This document shows positions 9,960 through 19,607 of a DNA stretch of 64,000 bases, piece after piece (position 1 is the stretch's first letter; every line of letters starts with the position of its first letter). The translations under genes and the position numbers were made by a program. The notes beneath the pieces are model-generated. The model worked only from the letters and a program-made list of their open reading frames with translations. It did not search any database and was not told the origin of the DNA. The stretch lies in contig NZ_LS999521.1 in assembly GCF_900520355.1 (NCBI RefSeq), forward strand, positions 3,844,001 to 3,908,000. Direction: 5' to 3'. This DNA comes from Acinetobacter calcoaceticus. GTDB lineage: Bacteria; Pseudomonadota; Gammaproteobacteria; Pseudomonadales; Moraxellaceae.

Positions 9960-10927
9960 TAATAACTTCCTAAATATTCATCAATTTTTTGACTGAGATC
10001 ATCTTTTTCTAAATTAAACAACATAACATTATCCGGTCTTGGTACTACATCCGATGCTAAAACAGGTGCACCGAAATATAATGCTTCTCTCAAACTTACA
10101 GAGTCACCATCTGTAGTTGTCGCACGAATAAACAATTTCGTTACCTCCAAAAGAGGCCATATTTTCTTCTCATTCTCTAAAAAGAGAAGATTGTCATATT
10201 TACCAGTAAGTGAACGTACCTTTGTTCTTATTTCTTGACTAAAACTAGTTTCTGGATAACTTGCAATAGCAATAAGGAAATAATCATTTTTATATTTTGG
10301 TGCTAATTTCGCAAAAATATCTATTAAAGAATCTAATGTATAAATATCAGCTCCTTTAGAATCTAAATTTGGCTGAAATGCACTAGTTAATATGATTTTC
10401 CTTTGCTGATTTTTTAATGTTGTCTTATATAAATCCAATAACTTTGGATCATACGTATATAAAATATCTTTTAATTCGGCTTTTGCAGGAGGCAAAAATG
10501 CAGAAACAGTTTCAAACTTATCATTAATATCTTGAAATCTATTAAATATTTTATAATTCTCCTTAAGATGCTCATTAACTAACATAATATTTTTACACTT
10601 AAGAAAAAAATTTAAATAGATATTCTTTTTCCAATTCCTTAAAGAAGAAAAATGTCGACTAGAGTTATGATCATAAAATATGACTGTTTGATATTTTGCA
10701 AGGAAAGAAGCCAACAAAATCAACAGAAAATTAGAAGCACTCAAATGTTTAATTGATTTAGACCTTAATACTAAAAGTATTTTAAATAGGTTCTTTTTAT
10801 TCGGCTCAATTAAAACAAAATTAACATTTGGAAAACTATTAGTTAATTGTTCTAATTTACGTTGATTAAAAACAGTAACACCACCTATAGGTGAAGGAAG
10901 TTTACCAATAAAATATATTTTATCCAC
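9959..10927 (-). CDS. Putative capsule glycosyltransferase (GT4-like, A+T-rich)
   Basis: A 322-residue protein with the general pattern of a GT-B glycosyltransferase: the N-terminus YFIGKLPSPIGGVTVFNQR contains the GG loop of the acceptor domain, ILTSAFQPNLDSKGAD opens the second domain, and TTDGDSVSLREALYFGAPV carries a nucleotide-sugar binding region with E in the SLREA helix. It sits directly after wzy (stop and ATG adjacent) and overlaps the fused oxidoreductase gene by one base. Base composition is clearly more A+T-rich than the genes at both ends of the operon. Assignment as a transferase is fairly safe; donor and acceptor are not predictable. Confidence 0.75.
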   Translation of the reverse strand: MDKIYFIGKLPSPIGGVTVFNQRKLEQLTNSFPNVNFVLIEPNKKNLFKILLVLRSKSIKHLSASNFLLILLASFLAKYQTVIFYDHNSSRHFSSLRNWKKNIYLNFFLKCKNIMLVNEHLKENYKIFNRFQDINDKFETVSAFLPPAKAELKDILYTYDPKLLDLYKTTLKNQQRKIILTSAFQPNLDSKGADIYTLDSLIDIFAKLAPKYKNDYFLIAIASYPETSFSQEIRTKVRSLTGKYDNLLFLENEKKIWPLLEVTKLFIRATTTDGDSVSLREALYFGAPVLASDVVPRPDNVMLFNLEKDDLSQKIDEYLGSY

Positions 10928-12238
10928 TTAATTCCCACCTGCTCTTAATTTCCCAACTCTACAAAAAACCAAAATAGCTACTAAAACTACAACACTAAGA
11001 ATAAAAAACGTTCTGAAATTACTAATCATATCATTCCTTAAAGTAAAGGAAAAACAGAAGATATATATTGTACCCAGCAAAACTCCAAAAGAAGATTTAT
11101 TATAAAACTTAGAAAAGAATACAAGTAAAAATGCAAAAACAACAGGTCCTAATATATTAAAATTCATCATGGACTCAAGAATCGCATTAAAAGCTAATCC
11201 ACCACCTGAGCTATAAATATCCGGATAAAATTCTTTTACAAAGTTAACTGAGGGTGAAATAGGTCGGTTAGGAAAAATAAATGTTGGAACAATCTGTACA
11301 AATGTTTCTAAATAAGTAGGATGCATTTGAACTGAAGAATATTTAGAAAAATAGTCATTCCAAATAATACTAAATGCTCCAAATTCAGATTTATCAGGAC
11401 TAAACGCTGTACCATAGTCTAATTCACTTAAAATATTGCCCCATTGAGAAACACTAGTGTTTCTTAAATACCCATAAAGCCACATTAATAAAGCAAATAT
11501 AAATCCATATCCAATATAGACAGGGTTAATGCGTCTTTTGACATTAATAGTATAAGCACAAATAATAAACAACAATATTGCTAGTTTTCTATCACCTAGA
11601 ATTAAAATATCAGTCGCGGAAAATAAAATTAAGGGCAACAACCAAAAGAATAAAAACTTCCCTTTCTTTTCCTCAATACAAATAATAAACCAAATATAAA
11701 AGACAGAAAAAGAGTAAACAAAAAGTTTGTAAACATCGAAAAAAGTAGATTTTGACTTATAAATATCTGCACGCGTTACTGCTCCAATATCTAGTGAAAA
11801 TGACATCGAAACCATAGTAATATATATAAGTACAATCGCTCCATATATTAAAAAAACAATAGTTGGATTAATTTTTTTCCTAAAATCCAATTCAATAGTT
11901 TTAATTCTATTTAAATATGAATCAAAAAAAATAAAAGAACCAAAAAAAATAAAAGAATATAATATTAAGCTAGCATTAGTTTTTTCCAGAAAAAAACTAT
12001 AGTCTTTATAAATAAATGAATTATATATTGCTGTTAAGAAATAGGGCAACGCTGTTACAAAAACTATTGTACTCGGTGCAAGAATACCGCTTTTCTTTAT
12101 TTGAAAAAAAGTAAGTAAAGCAATAAAAACAAGAGAGAAATTTAAAAATAAATCTAGACTATCCAAACTTATGAGAAGCCATAAGAGACATATCATTACA
12201 AGTGAGATTACTCCCCAAATAAATGCGAATCTATTCAT
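10928..12238 (-). CDS. wzy: Capsule repeat-unit polymerase Wzy
   Basis: A 436-residue, very hydrophobic protein with about ten to twelve predicted membrane segments and a larger polar loop around residues 265-325, the usual Wzy topology. Wzy joins lipid-linked repeat units at the periplasmic face of the inner membrane. Primary sequence is not conserved between Wzy proteins, so the call rests on topology and on its place between wzx (four-base overlap) and a glycosyltransferase, the only such candidate in the locus. The gene is strongly A+T-rich with many AAA, TTT and ATA codons, typical of serotype-specific polymerases. Confidence 0.83.
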   Translation of the reverse strand: MNRFAFIWGVISLVMICLLWLLISLDSLDLFLNFSLVFIALLTFFQIKKSGILAPSTIVFVTALPYFLTAIYNSFIYKDYSFFLEKTNASLILYSFIFFGSFIFFDSYLNRIKTIELDFRKKINPTIVFLIYGAIVLIYITMVSMSFSLDIGAVTRADIYKSKSTFFDVYKLFVYSFSVFYIWFIICIEEKKGKFLFFWLLPLILFSATDILILGDRKLAILLFIICAYTINVKRRINPVYIGYGFIFALLMWLYGYLRNTSVSQWGNILSELDYGTAFSPDKSEFGAFSIIWNDYFSKYSSVQMHPTYLETFVQIVPTFIFPNRPISPSVNFVKEFYPDIYSSGGGLAFNAILESMMNFNILGPVVFAFLLVFFSKFYNKSSFGVLLGTIYIFCFSFTLRNDMISNFRTFFILSVVVLVAILVFCRVGKLRAGGN

Positions 12239-13440
12239 TTTAACCTCTTAACATACTTTAAAATGCTATAAAAATTTACAACATAAATAAGCAACATAAT
12301 TATCAAAAATAAAATAATAAAATATAAAAAAGACAATTTTGCAAAAAAGGCAATTAACGGTAAAATTATCGCTACAGAAATAAACCTAGTTACTTCAAAA
12401 CCTAAAGCTTTATTAACCTCTCCCCACAATGGATACAAAGTAGTTAAAGGTTGTAATAAAGCATCAATAAAATAGTAGACAAATAGCAAGGACAACAACC
12501 AAGAAAACATTAACCATTCTCGGCCAAAAAACATTATTATTATATATTTTGAGCAGAATACCAAAAATACTAACAAGGATAAAAAAACACCAGTAGCAAT
12601 CAACACATTTCTTGTCGTTAATACATGTTCAAATAATTTTCTAATTTTTCCTGGATCACTATATTCACCATTAAAAAGTATTAAAACATTTCTTCTAACT
12701 AAAGAAAATGGAACTGCCATCGTTTGAGAAAATAAAAAATACGCACCAATTTGGCTCTTATCAAAAATATACCCACCAAATAGAACAGGTATTACAGGAG
12801 TTGAGTACTGTATAAATGTAAGAAAGGAATTTTTTAAACCTTCTCCCAAATTTTTACGAATAAAAATTTTAAAATTCTTATAATTAAATGATAAGTTATT
12901 TCTAATCAACCAAAAAAATAGAAGTGAAATAATTAATTGAGGAAAAATATTTGCTAACAACAACCCTTTCTCAGAAAAATAATAATAAAAGCCCACAATT
13001 AATATAATTTGAAGAATTAATTGATTTGTCTTATAAAAAATAAATTTTTTATAGTCTTTTATTAATATAAGATATTGACTTAGTAAATTAAAAAAACTCA
13101 AACTCAGACAAAATAATAACAAATAGGTAATACTATATTTGAAAGAAAAAATACTATTAGCAATTATAGTGCATAGAGATAATAAAGAAAAAATTAAAAG
13201 ACTAACAACTATGGCATTAGAAAAAAATTCTTTTTTTTCCTCTTCGTTTACTCTATCACTCAATACAATATAATCAAATCGCAAGGCAGCAACAATTGAA
13301 AACACTGAAGCAAAACTTAAGTACCAACCTAACTCACCGAATACTTCTGGCTTATAAAGTCGTGAAGATATCATAACAGATACTGCTACGAGTAACTGTA
13401 TAATTATCCCTCCTGCTATAAGTTTGGATAAAATCTTCAT
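12235..13440 (-). CDS. wzx: Repeat-unit flippase Wzx (MOP/PST family)
   Basis: A 401-residue integral membrane protein with about twelve hydrophobic segments. The N-terminal block (KLIAGGIIIQLLVAVSVMIS, then SRLYKPEVFGELGWYLSFASVF) follows the MOP/PST pattern with an invariant-like YxPExFGxL motif and the early RFDYIVL segment. It should flip undecaprenyl-linked repeat units across the inner membrane. It overlaps wzy by four bases. As with wzy, base composition is markedly A+T-rich compared with the conserved ends of the locus. Confidence 0.9.
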   Translation of the reverse strand: MKILSKLIAGGIIIQLLVAVSVMISSRLYKPEVFGELGWYLSFASVFSIVAALRFDYIVLSDRVNEEEKKEFFSNAIVVSLLIFSLLSLCTIIANSIFSFKYSITYLLLFCLSLSFFNLLSQYLILIKDYKKFIFYKTNQLILQIILIVGFYYYFSEKGLLLANIFPQLIISLLFFWLIRNNLSFNYKNFKIFIRKNLGEGLKNSFLTFIQYSTPVIPVLFGGYIFDKSQIGAYFLFSQTMAVPFSLVRRNVLILFNGEYSDPGKIRKLFEHVLTTRNVLIATGVFLSLLVFLVFCSKYIIIMFFGREWLMFSWLLSLLFVYYFIDALLQPLTTLYPLWGEVNKALGFEVTRFISVAIILPLIAFFAKLSFLYFIILFLIIMLLIYVVNFYSILKYVKRLK

Positions 13441-13445
13441 ACACT

Positions 13446-14000
13446 CTATCTATTCTTTATAAACTTAAGTGGATTACCCGCATGTATTTGCATTGATGGA
13501 ATTTCTATACTTTTTACGATAGATTCAGCACCAATAATTGTACCTTTGCGAATTATAGTATTTAGAAAAATACTAGAACCACGACCTATCCACACATCTT
13601 CTTCTATTAAAATTTCACCCCTCTTCATCCCTTGTTTATTTATTGGCTCAGTTTTATCAAATAAGTGCTGTGCATCTCTGATAGATACCCACTCTGCAAT
13701 TAGAGTATTATTCTGTATTTCAACCTTATTAATTGCAGAAATTACAACTCCTTGTGTCATTTTCACATAATCACCTATTATTAATTGACCTAATGGTGGT
13801 ATATCAAAATGACTAAAAGCACCTATATCACACTTTTTACCAATCACAATTCCTTTATGTGGAGGATATTTGAAAATAACGTTCTTCCCGACTTTAGGAA
13901 TACCTTTACAAACTCCCCCACATAAATGGATAAGCAAAAAAAGTTTTAGACCTCTATAATAATCCCCTAGCCTAAAAAAAAATTTGAATAGGTTATACAT
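13446..14000 (-). CDS. Hexapeptide-repeat acetyltransferase of the capsule locus
   Basis: A 184-residue left-handed beta-helix acyltransferase. Imperfect hexapeptide repeats run from about residue 40 (VIFKYPPHKGIVIGKKCDIGAF) to 170, with EDVWIGRGSSIFLNTIIRKG in the late coils and AGNPLKFIKNR at the end, as in the WbbJ/maltose O-acetyltransferase group. The stop of wecC is immediately upstream. It most likely O- or N-acetylates a sugar of the repeat unit. The acceptor is unknown. Codon use is A+T-rich like wzx and wzy, so it belongs to the variable cassette. Confidence 0.85.
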   Translation of the reverse strand: MYNLFKFFFRLGDYYRGLKLFLLIHLCGGVCKGIPKVGKNVIFKYPPHKGIVIGKKCDIGAFSHFDIPPLGQLIIGDYVKMTQGVVISAINKVEIQNNTLIAEWVSIRDAQHLFDKTEPINKQGMKRGEILIEEDVWIGRGSSIFLNTIIRKGTIIGAESIVKSIEIPSMQIHAGNPLKFIKNR

Positions 14001-15254
14001 TTATAAAATGCCTTTCGTATCTACAATATAGGAAAAAGAGAGGTCCATATTTTTAAATTCTTTGTGATCAACCAAGATTAAATGGATGTCTGCTTGCTGA
14101 TGCTGTTCAACAGAAATCAGTTTAATATTTGAAGGAAGCTGGCTTGGGAGTTCATTGATATTCGGTTCTATTGCAAGGATATTAAAACCTTGTTCTGCTA
14201 ATTTCTTAGTAATCTCTAATGCTGGACTCTCACGAAGATCATCAATATCAGGTTTAAAAGCCAAGCCATAGCAAGCAATCGTTACATCTTGAATAGTCTT
14301 AGTTGAATTCGCTTGTAAAAATTCGGCAATTTTAATTTTAACTTGATCAATGACCCATTCAGGTTTTGCATCATTTACTTCACGTGCAGTGCGAATCAAC
14401 CGCGCTTGCTCTGGTGTTTTAGCAACGATAAACCATGGATCAACAGCAATACAGTGGCCGCCCACGCCTGGGCCTGGTTGTAAAATATTTACTCGAGGAT
14501 GACGATTTGCTAGAGATATTAACTCCCAAACATTAATATCCAACTTATCACAAATAATAGAAAGCTCATTTGCAAAAGCAATATTAACATCTCGGAAAGA
14601 GTTTTCTGTTAATTTACACATTTCTGCAGTGCGTGCATTTGTTTCTATACACTCACCTTTGACAAAAGTTTTGTATAGCTCACAGGCTGCTTTTGAACAA
14701 CGCGGTGTCATACCACCGATAATACGGTCATTGCTAATCAGCTCTTGTAAAACCTTACCTGGTAATACTCGTTCTGGGCAGTGTGCTACTAAAATATCTG
14801 CTTCTTCACCTTTTTGCTGAGGAAAACTTAAATCTGGACGTGCTTCGCTCAACCATGCTGCCATTTGTTCCGTGGCTTCTACAGGAGAGGTAGATTCAAG
14901 AATAACAAGATTACCTTTTTTCAGAAAAGGAGCTAAAGCTTTGGAAGCTGCTTCAATATATTTTAGATCAGGCTGATAATCATCTTTAAAAGGAGTAGGA
15001 ACTGCAACTATATATGCATCTGCTTCTAATGGTGTAGTTTGAGCAGACAATTTCCCTTGTGCAACAACATCACGTACCAATGCATCTAAATCAGGTTCAA
15101 CAATGTGTACTTTTCCTTGGTTAATCATATCTACAGCATGTTGGTTAACATCCACACCCGTAACTTTTATTCCATGCGCTGCAAAAGTCGCTGCTGTTGG
15201 CAAACCAATATAACCTAAACCGATAACACAGATATGTTTAAATGACTTATTCAT
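14001..15254 (-). CDS. wecC: UDP-N-acetyl-D-mannosamine dehydrogenase (MnaB/WecC)
   Basis: A 417-residue UDP-sugar 6-dehydrogenase that oxidises UDP-ManNAc to UDP-ManNAcA with two NAD+. The N-terminal NAD domain has ICVIGLGYIGLPTAATFA; the catalytic cysteine lies in GPGVGGHCIAVDPW (near residue 265) and the C-terminal domain has YGLAFKPDIDDLRESPAL. I chose the ATG at 15254; an in-frame TTG two codons earlier is less likely. The partner epimerase gene is 33 bases upstream, so together they should make UDP-D-ManNAcA. Distinction from the gna paralogue rests on the neighbouring epimerase and the WecC-like motifs. Confidence 0.92.
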   Translation of the reverse strand: MNKSFKHICVIGLGYIGLPTAATFAAHGIKVTGVDVNQHAVDMINQGKVHIVEPDLDALVRDVVAQGKLSAQTTPLEADAYIVAVPTPFKDDYQPDLKYIEAASKALAPFLKKGNLVILESTSPVEATEQMAAWLSEARPDLSFPQQKGEEADILVAHCPERVLPGKVLQELISNDRIIGGMTPRCSKAACELYKTFVKGECIETNARTAEMCKLTENSFRDVNIAFANELSIICDKLDINVWELISLANRHPRVNILQPGPGVGGHCIAVDPWFIVAKTPEQARLIRTAREVNDAKPEWVIDQVKIKIAEFLQANSTKTIQDVTIACYGLAFKPDIDDLRESPALEITKKLAEQGFNILAIEPNINELPSQLPSNIKLISVEQHQQADIHLILVDHKEFKNMDLSFSYIVDTKGIL

Positions 15255-15287
15255 ATTCAAATACTTTAAATTAAAATAATAAAAAAA

Positions 15288-16412
15288 TTAATTTCTTTTT
15301 AAGAAATCAATAATTTGCTGACAAGATGTACCGTCACCATAAGGGTTATGTGCAGCAGCCATAGCATTATATAGTGAGGTATTTTCCAATAACTCCGACA
15401 CCGATTTTTCAATTGTACTCACATCAGTACCAACTAAACGCACAGTGCCCGCATCAACAGCTTCTGGTCGTTCAGTAGTATCACGCATAACCAAAACAGG
15501 TTTTCCAAGCGAAGGAGCTTCTTCTTGGATACCACCTGAGTCAGTCAGGATAAGATAACTACGGTTCATTAAATATACAAATGGCAAATAGTCTTGGGGT
15601 TGAATTAAAAAGATATTATCTATACCTGATAGCAATTCATTTACAGGCTTTTGCACATTAGGGTTCAAATGAACTGGGTATACAATTTGAATATCACTAT
15701 ATTTTTTTGCAAGATTAGCTAATGCAGTACAAATATTTAAAAAACCTTGACCAAAGTTTTCGCGTCTATGGCCTGTAACTAAAACTAGCTTTTTACTTTT
15801 ATCAAGAAATTTAAATTCTTGCTCGAACTTCTGAATTAAATCTTCATCTTGTTCAACTTTATCTTTCACTTGCAATAATGCATCAATAACTGTGTTTCCA
15901 GTCACAATAATTGTTTCTGGATTAACATTTTCTTTAATTAAATTTTGATAAGAAGAGTTCGTAGGCGCAAAATGATAATTTGCCAAAACACCTGTAAGTT
16001 GGCGGTTCGCTTCTTCGGGCCATGGAGAGTAAAGATCGCCTGTTCTTAAGCCAGCCTCAACATGCCCAATTTTAATTTTATGATAATACCCAGCCAATGA
16101 AGCAGCAAATGTAGTAGCCGTATCACCATGAACTAAAATAATATCTGGCTTCCATTGTTCAAAAACTTGCTCCAAGCCTTTGAGTACTCCTGAAGTAACA
16201 TCAGATAATGTTTGTCCTGGCTTCATTAGATTTAAATCAAAATCGGGTTTTAAATTAAAGAGCTCTAAAACTTGATCCAGCATTTGACGATGTTGCCCAG
16301 TTACACAAACTTTGGTTTCGAAGTCTTCAATATTTTGCTGTAATTTTAAGGCCAATGGCGCCATTTTTATTGCTTCTGGTCTTGTTCCAAATACCAATAA
16401 AACTCTTTTCAC
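15288..16412 (-). CDS. wecB: UDP-N-acetylglucosamine 2-epimerase (non-hydrolysing; MnaA/WecB)
   Basis: A 374-residue cytoplasmic enzyme interconverting UDP-GlcNAc and UDP-ManNAc. Family motifs: [16 protein letters not shown] at the N-terminus, [19 protein letters not shown] with [10 protein letters not shown] (about 94-125), [10 protein letters not shown], and [20 protein letters not shown] near the C-terminus. Translation starts at GTG 16412, giving the [13 protein letters not shown] start seen across the family. It lies 13 bases after gna and 33 bases before wecC. Length is typical. Confidence 0.95.
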   Translation of the reverse strand: MKRVLLVFGTRPEAIKMAPLALKLQQNIEDFETKVCVTGQHRQMLDQVLELFNLKPDFDLNLMKPGQTLSDVTSGVLKGLEQVFEQWKPDIILVHGDTATTFAASLAGYYHKIKIGHVEAGLRTGDLYSPWPEEANRQLTGVLANYHFAPTNSSYQNLIKENVNPETIIVTGNTVIDALLQVKDKVEQDEDLIQKFEQEFKFLDKSKKLVLVTGHRRENFGQGFLNICTALANLAKKYSDIQIVYPVHLNPNVQKPVNELLSGIDNIFLIQPQDYLPFVYLMNRSYLILTDSGGIQEEAPSLGKPVLVMRDTTERPEAVDAGTVRLVGTDVSTIEKSVSELLENTSLYNAMAAAHNPYGDGTSCQQIIDFLKRN

Positions 16413-16425
16413 CTGAACTAATTCC

Positions 16426-17700
16426 TTATAAACGTATCGATGATTCTTGTTGATCTAATACATATTTCAAATCATAAAGTACATGATTGGTTTTACCTAA
16501 CGCGTGAAACTCTTCTGCGGTCATTGCCTTAAACTGATCGTGAGCAACGGCAATAACGACCGCATCATACACACCTTGCTTCAATTCTTTAACTGGCGCT
16601 AAACCATATTCGTGTTGGACTTCTGTATCATCTACCCACGGATCACAAATATCTAAATCTAAGTCGTACTCTTTAAGGGCTTTGATAAAGTCAATAATTT
16701 TTGTATTACGAATATCTGGACAGTTTTCTTTAAAACTAAGGCCCATTACTAAAATACGAGCACCAACAACCTGAATACGCCGTTTTACCATTTCTTTAAT
16801 GAGTTGAGTCGCCACATACTCCCCCATACGATCATTTAAACGACGAGCTGCTAAAATAATTTCTGGGTGCAACCCAATAGACTGGGCTTTATGTGTTAAA
16901 TAATAAGGATCAACACCGATACAGTGCCCACCAACCAGACCTGGTCGAAAAGGTAGGAAATTCCACTTGGTTCCTGCAGCCTTAAGTACATCTTCCGTGT
17001 CTATACCCAATTTATTAAAAATAAGGGCTAATTCATTAATGAGAGCAATATTGACATCACGTTGCGTGTTTTCAATAACTTTAGCAGCTTCTGCTACTTT
17101 TATATTCGGCGCCTTATGAGTTCCTGCTTCAATAATTAGGTTGTATACTTCATCAACATAATCAGCTACTTCAGGAGTCGACCCTGAAGTGATTTTTAAA
17201 ATATTAGTTACACGATGTAACTTATCACCAGGGTTAATTCGTTCAGGGCTATAGCCTGCAAAAAAGTCTTGGTTAAATTTCAAACCTGAAATTTCTTCGA
17301 GCACTGGGATACAAACTTCTTCTGTGGCACCTGGATACACAGTAGATTCATAAACGATAACATCCCCCTTTTTAAGCACTTGACCAATACTAGTTGATGC
17401 CTTAATTAAAGGAGTGAGATCTGGTTGTTTAAAGTCATCAATTGGTGTTGGAACAGTTACAATAAAAAAGTTACTGTCTTTTAAATCGTTCAAGTCAGCG
17501 GTATAGCTTAATTGCACCGCCTGTTTTAATTCTTGTGTAGAAACTTCTAAGGTATGATCTTTACCGTTTTTGAGCTCATCAATACGCTTTTGATAAATAT
17601 CAAAACCAACTACGGGTACTTTTTTCCCAAACTCAACTGCCAATGGCAAGCCTACATAGCCCAACCCAATAATTGCTATTTTTAAATTGGCAATTTGCAT
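16426..17700 (-). CDS. gna: UDP-N-acetyl-D-glucosamine/galactosamine 6-dehydrogenase (Gna; TviB/WbpO type)
   Basis: A 424-residue UDP-HexNAc dehydrogenase, first gene of the leftward capsule operon. It has the NAD motif [16 protein letters not shown] (GLGYVG at 12-17), [19 protein letters not shown], the catalytic cysteine in [15 protein letters not shown] (near residue 260) and [16 protein letters not shown] in the UDP-binding domain. These match TviB/WbpO-type enzymes that give UDP-GalNAcA or UDP-GlcNAcA. The same gene opens many Acinetobacter K loci next to wza. Whether its product is used in this capsule depends on the downstream transferases, so substrate use is inferred. Confidence 0.93.
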   Translation of the reverse strand: MQIANLKIAIIGLGYVGLPLAVEFGKKVPVVGFDIYQKRIDELKNGKDHTLEVSTQELKQAVQLSYTADLNDLKDSNFFIVTVPTPIDDFKQPDLTPLIKASTSIGQVLKKGDVIVYESTVYPGATEEVCIPVLEEISGLKFNQDFFAGYSPERINPGDKLHRVTNILKITSGSTPEVADYVDEVYNLIIEAGTHKAPNIKVAEAAKVIENTQRDVNIALINELALIFNKLGIDTEDVLKAAGTKWNFLPFRPGLVGGHCIGVDPYYLTHKAQSIGLHPEIILAARRLNDRMGEYVATQLIKEMVKRRIQVVGARILVMGLSFKENCPDIRNTKIIDFIKALKEYDLDLDICDPWVDDTEVQHEYGLAPVKELKQGVYDAVVIAVAHDQFKAMTAEEFHALGKTNHVLYDLKYVLDQQESSIRL

Positions 17701-18055
17701 ATAAACGAGCCTTTTTCCTTAGAGTTTATATCTAATAAATCATGCTTTTGGCACTTACAATGCAGCGTACTATATCAGATTTTAAGTTAGCGCCGTACAC
17801 CAATTGTATAAATGTGTTTACAGCACTTATAAGTAGAATTTATTAGTTTAGTTAAAATAATACATTTTTAATATTTCTAATAAGTGACTACAGTCTAAAT
17901 AAGTAGTTCAGATAAACTAAACATACAAAGCTATACGATTTTTCGATGTTTTTTCATCTCTTTTAAGCTAGAATCTGTTCAGCCTGCGTTTAATAGACAC
18001 TTGTTACTATGCAGTGGACAATATCAATTAAAGATAAATACACAAAGGGTCGCGT
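17701..18055. promoter_or_regulatory. Divergent capsule control region between gna and wza
   Basis: These 355 bases are non-coding and very A+T-rich and separate the leftward sugar operon from rightward wza-wzb-wzc. Both promoters must lie here because the flanking genes point away from each other. I could not pick -35/-10 pairs with good spacing on either strand, and I do not see a JUMPstart/ops element. The wza side ends with an AAAGGG ribosome site just before the GTG start. Confidence 0.55.
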
Positions 18056-19156
18056 GTGAAGTATTGCCAGTTTTTTTCTGTTCTTGCCTTAAGTTTAAGT
18101 GCTGCTAGTTGTGCAGTTACCTCCGGTTTACAAACTTATGATATTCCAAGTGAAGGCGTTTATAAAACCGACCTTGGAACTACGGTTAATGTGGTTAAAA
18201 TTTCACAAGAAACTCTACCCGCAATACAACCTGCACAGGTTGATTATCAACGTGACTATGCAACCCTATTTAAGAGCCAACAGCCAATATATCGTTTAAG
18301 TCCTGGGGATGTTCTCTCTATTCAACTTTGGGCTTATCCTGAAATTACGCCACCTGTAAACAATGTCAATAATGAACAATCTGTACAAGCAAGTGGTTAC
18401 CCAATCGATCAAAGTGGTTATATTCAGTTTCCCCTTGTAGGCCGCTATAAAGCTGCCGGTAAAACTCTGGCTCAAGTTAACCGTGAGTTACGTGGTCAAT
18501 TAGGCCGCTTCTTAAAAAATCCTGATGTTACGGTACGTGTATTATCATATGAAGGCCAGCGCTTTTCTGTTCAAGGCAGCGTCATAAAAGGTGGTCAGTT
18601 CTACTTAAGCGATCAACCAGTAAGTATATACACAGCTTTAGGCCTTGCTGGAGGTGTAACTGATAAAGGTGACAACACCTACGTTCAGCTCATTCGTAAT
18701 GGTGTTACATATAACTTAAATACAATTGAGTTAGAAAGAGCGGGTTATTCCCTGCATAAACTTTTGGTACAACCAAATGACACTATTTATGTTAGCACCC
18801 GAGAAAACCAGAAAATTTATGTCATGGGCGAATCTGGTAAAAATCAAGCCTTACCAATGCGTGATCAGGGTATGACGCTAAGTGATGCTCTAGGCGAAAG
18901 TTTAGGTCTAAATCCTTTATCTGCTAGTGCTAGCCGTATTTATGTTTTACGTACAAATCCAAATGACCGAACAACCGAACTCTATCATTTAAACTTAATG
19001 AGTATTGGTGATTTCGGATTAGCCAATCAATTTAAACTACGTAGTAATGATATTGTCTATGTTGATGCAACTGGCTTGACTCGCTGGCAGCGTGTTGTCA
19101 ACCAAATTATTCCATTCTCAAGCGCGTTGTATAATATAGATCGATTGGGACAATAA
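18056..19156 (+). CDS. wza: Outer-membrane capsule export lipoprotein Wza
   Basis: A 366-residue polysaccharide export (PES/SLBB) protein forming the outer-membrane channel for capsule. A signal sequence ends in a lipobox around residue 19 (SLSAASC), giving a lipidated cysteine. YRLSPGDVLSIQLWAYPE opens the PES domain (about 80), IDQSGYIQFPLVGRYKAAGKT follows, and SLBB repeats run from about 165 to 320. The start is GTG at 18056, preceded by AAAGGG; the encoded signal peptide supports it. Four bases separate it from wzb and the three genes form the export/control operon. Confidence 0.95.
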   Translation: MKYCQFFSVLALSLSAASCAVTSGLQTYDIPSEGVYKTDLGTTVNVVKISQETLPAIQPAQVDYQRDYATLFKSQQPIYRLSPGDVLSIQLWAYPEITPPVNNVNNEQSVQASGYPIDQSGYIQFPLVGRYKAAGKTLAQVNRELRGQLGRFLKNPDVTVRVLSYEGQRFSVQGSVIKGGQFYLSDQPVSIYTALGLAGGVTDKGDNTYVQLIRNGVTYNLNTIELERAGYSLHKLLVQPNDTIYVSTRENQKIYVMGESGKNQALPMRDQGMTLSDALGESLGLNPLSASASRIYVLRTNPNDRTTELYHLNLMSIGDFGLANQFKLRSNDIVYVDATGLTRWQRVVNQIIPFSSALYNIDRLGQ

Positions 19157-19160
19157 TTTC

Positions 19161-19589
19161 ATGCAGTTCAAAAATATTTTAGTCATCTGTATTGGAAATA
19201 TTTGCCGCAGCCCAATGGCTGAGTATTTCTTAAAACAGAAATACCCCCAGTTAAATATTGAGTCAGCAGGAATTGCAGGGCTTATTGGTCATCAAGCTGA
19301 TGAAAAAGCTCGTCTTTGTATGCAACGATTAGGTATTGATATGCAACCGCATATTGCACGTAAACTCAATGCGGAACATATCAAAAGAGCTGACCTGATT
19401 TTAGTCATGAGTCACAACCAGCAAAAACATATTGAGCAAACCTGGCCCTTTGCAAAGGGAAAAACCTATCGCTTAGGCCATTGGCAAAACAAAAATGTGC
19501 CAGATCCTTATCAGCATGATCAAACTATTTTTGATGAAACTTGCCAACTCATACAACAATGTGTTGATGACTGGAAACCTTATATTTAA
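19161..19589 (+). CDS. wzb: Low-molecular-weight protein-tyrosine phosphatase Wzb
   Basis: A 142-residue cytoplasmic phosphatase that dephosphorylates the tyrosine kinase Wzc, cycling capsule assembly. The P-loop CIGNICRS (C10 nucleophile, R16) is intact, and the general acid is in VPDPYQ (D115). Length and motifs are those of bacterial LMW-PTPs of capsule loci. It is coupled to wza (4 bases) and wzc (18 bases). Confidence 0.95.
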   Translation: MQFKNILVICIGNICRSPMAEYFLKQKYPQLNIESAGIAGLIGHQADEKARLCMQRLGIDMQPHIARKLNAEHIKRADLILVMSHNQQKHIEQTWPFAKGKTYRLGHWQNKNVPDPYQHDQTIFDETCQLIQQCVDDWKPYI

Positions 19590-19607
19590 CATTCAGATTT
19601 TAAGCTT

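Noticed and set aside
17701..18055. Search for a JUMPstart/ops element or clear promoters between gna and wza
   Set aside because: No match to the ops core and no -35/-10 pair with acceptable spacing on either strand.
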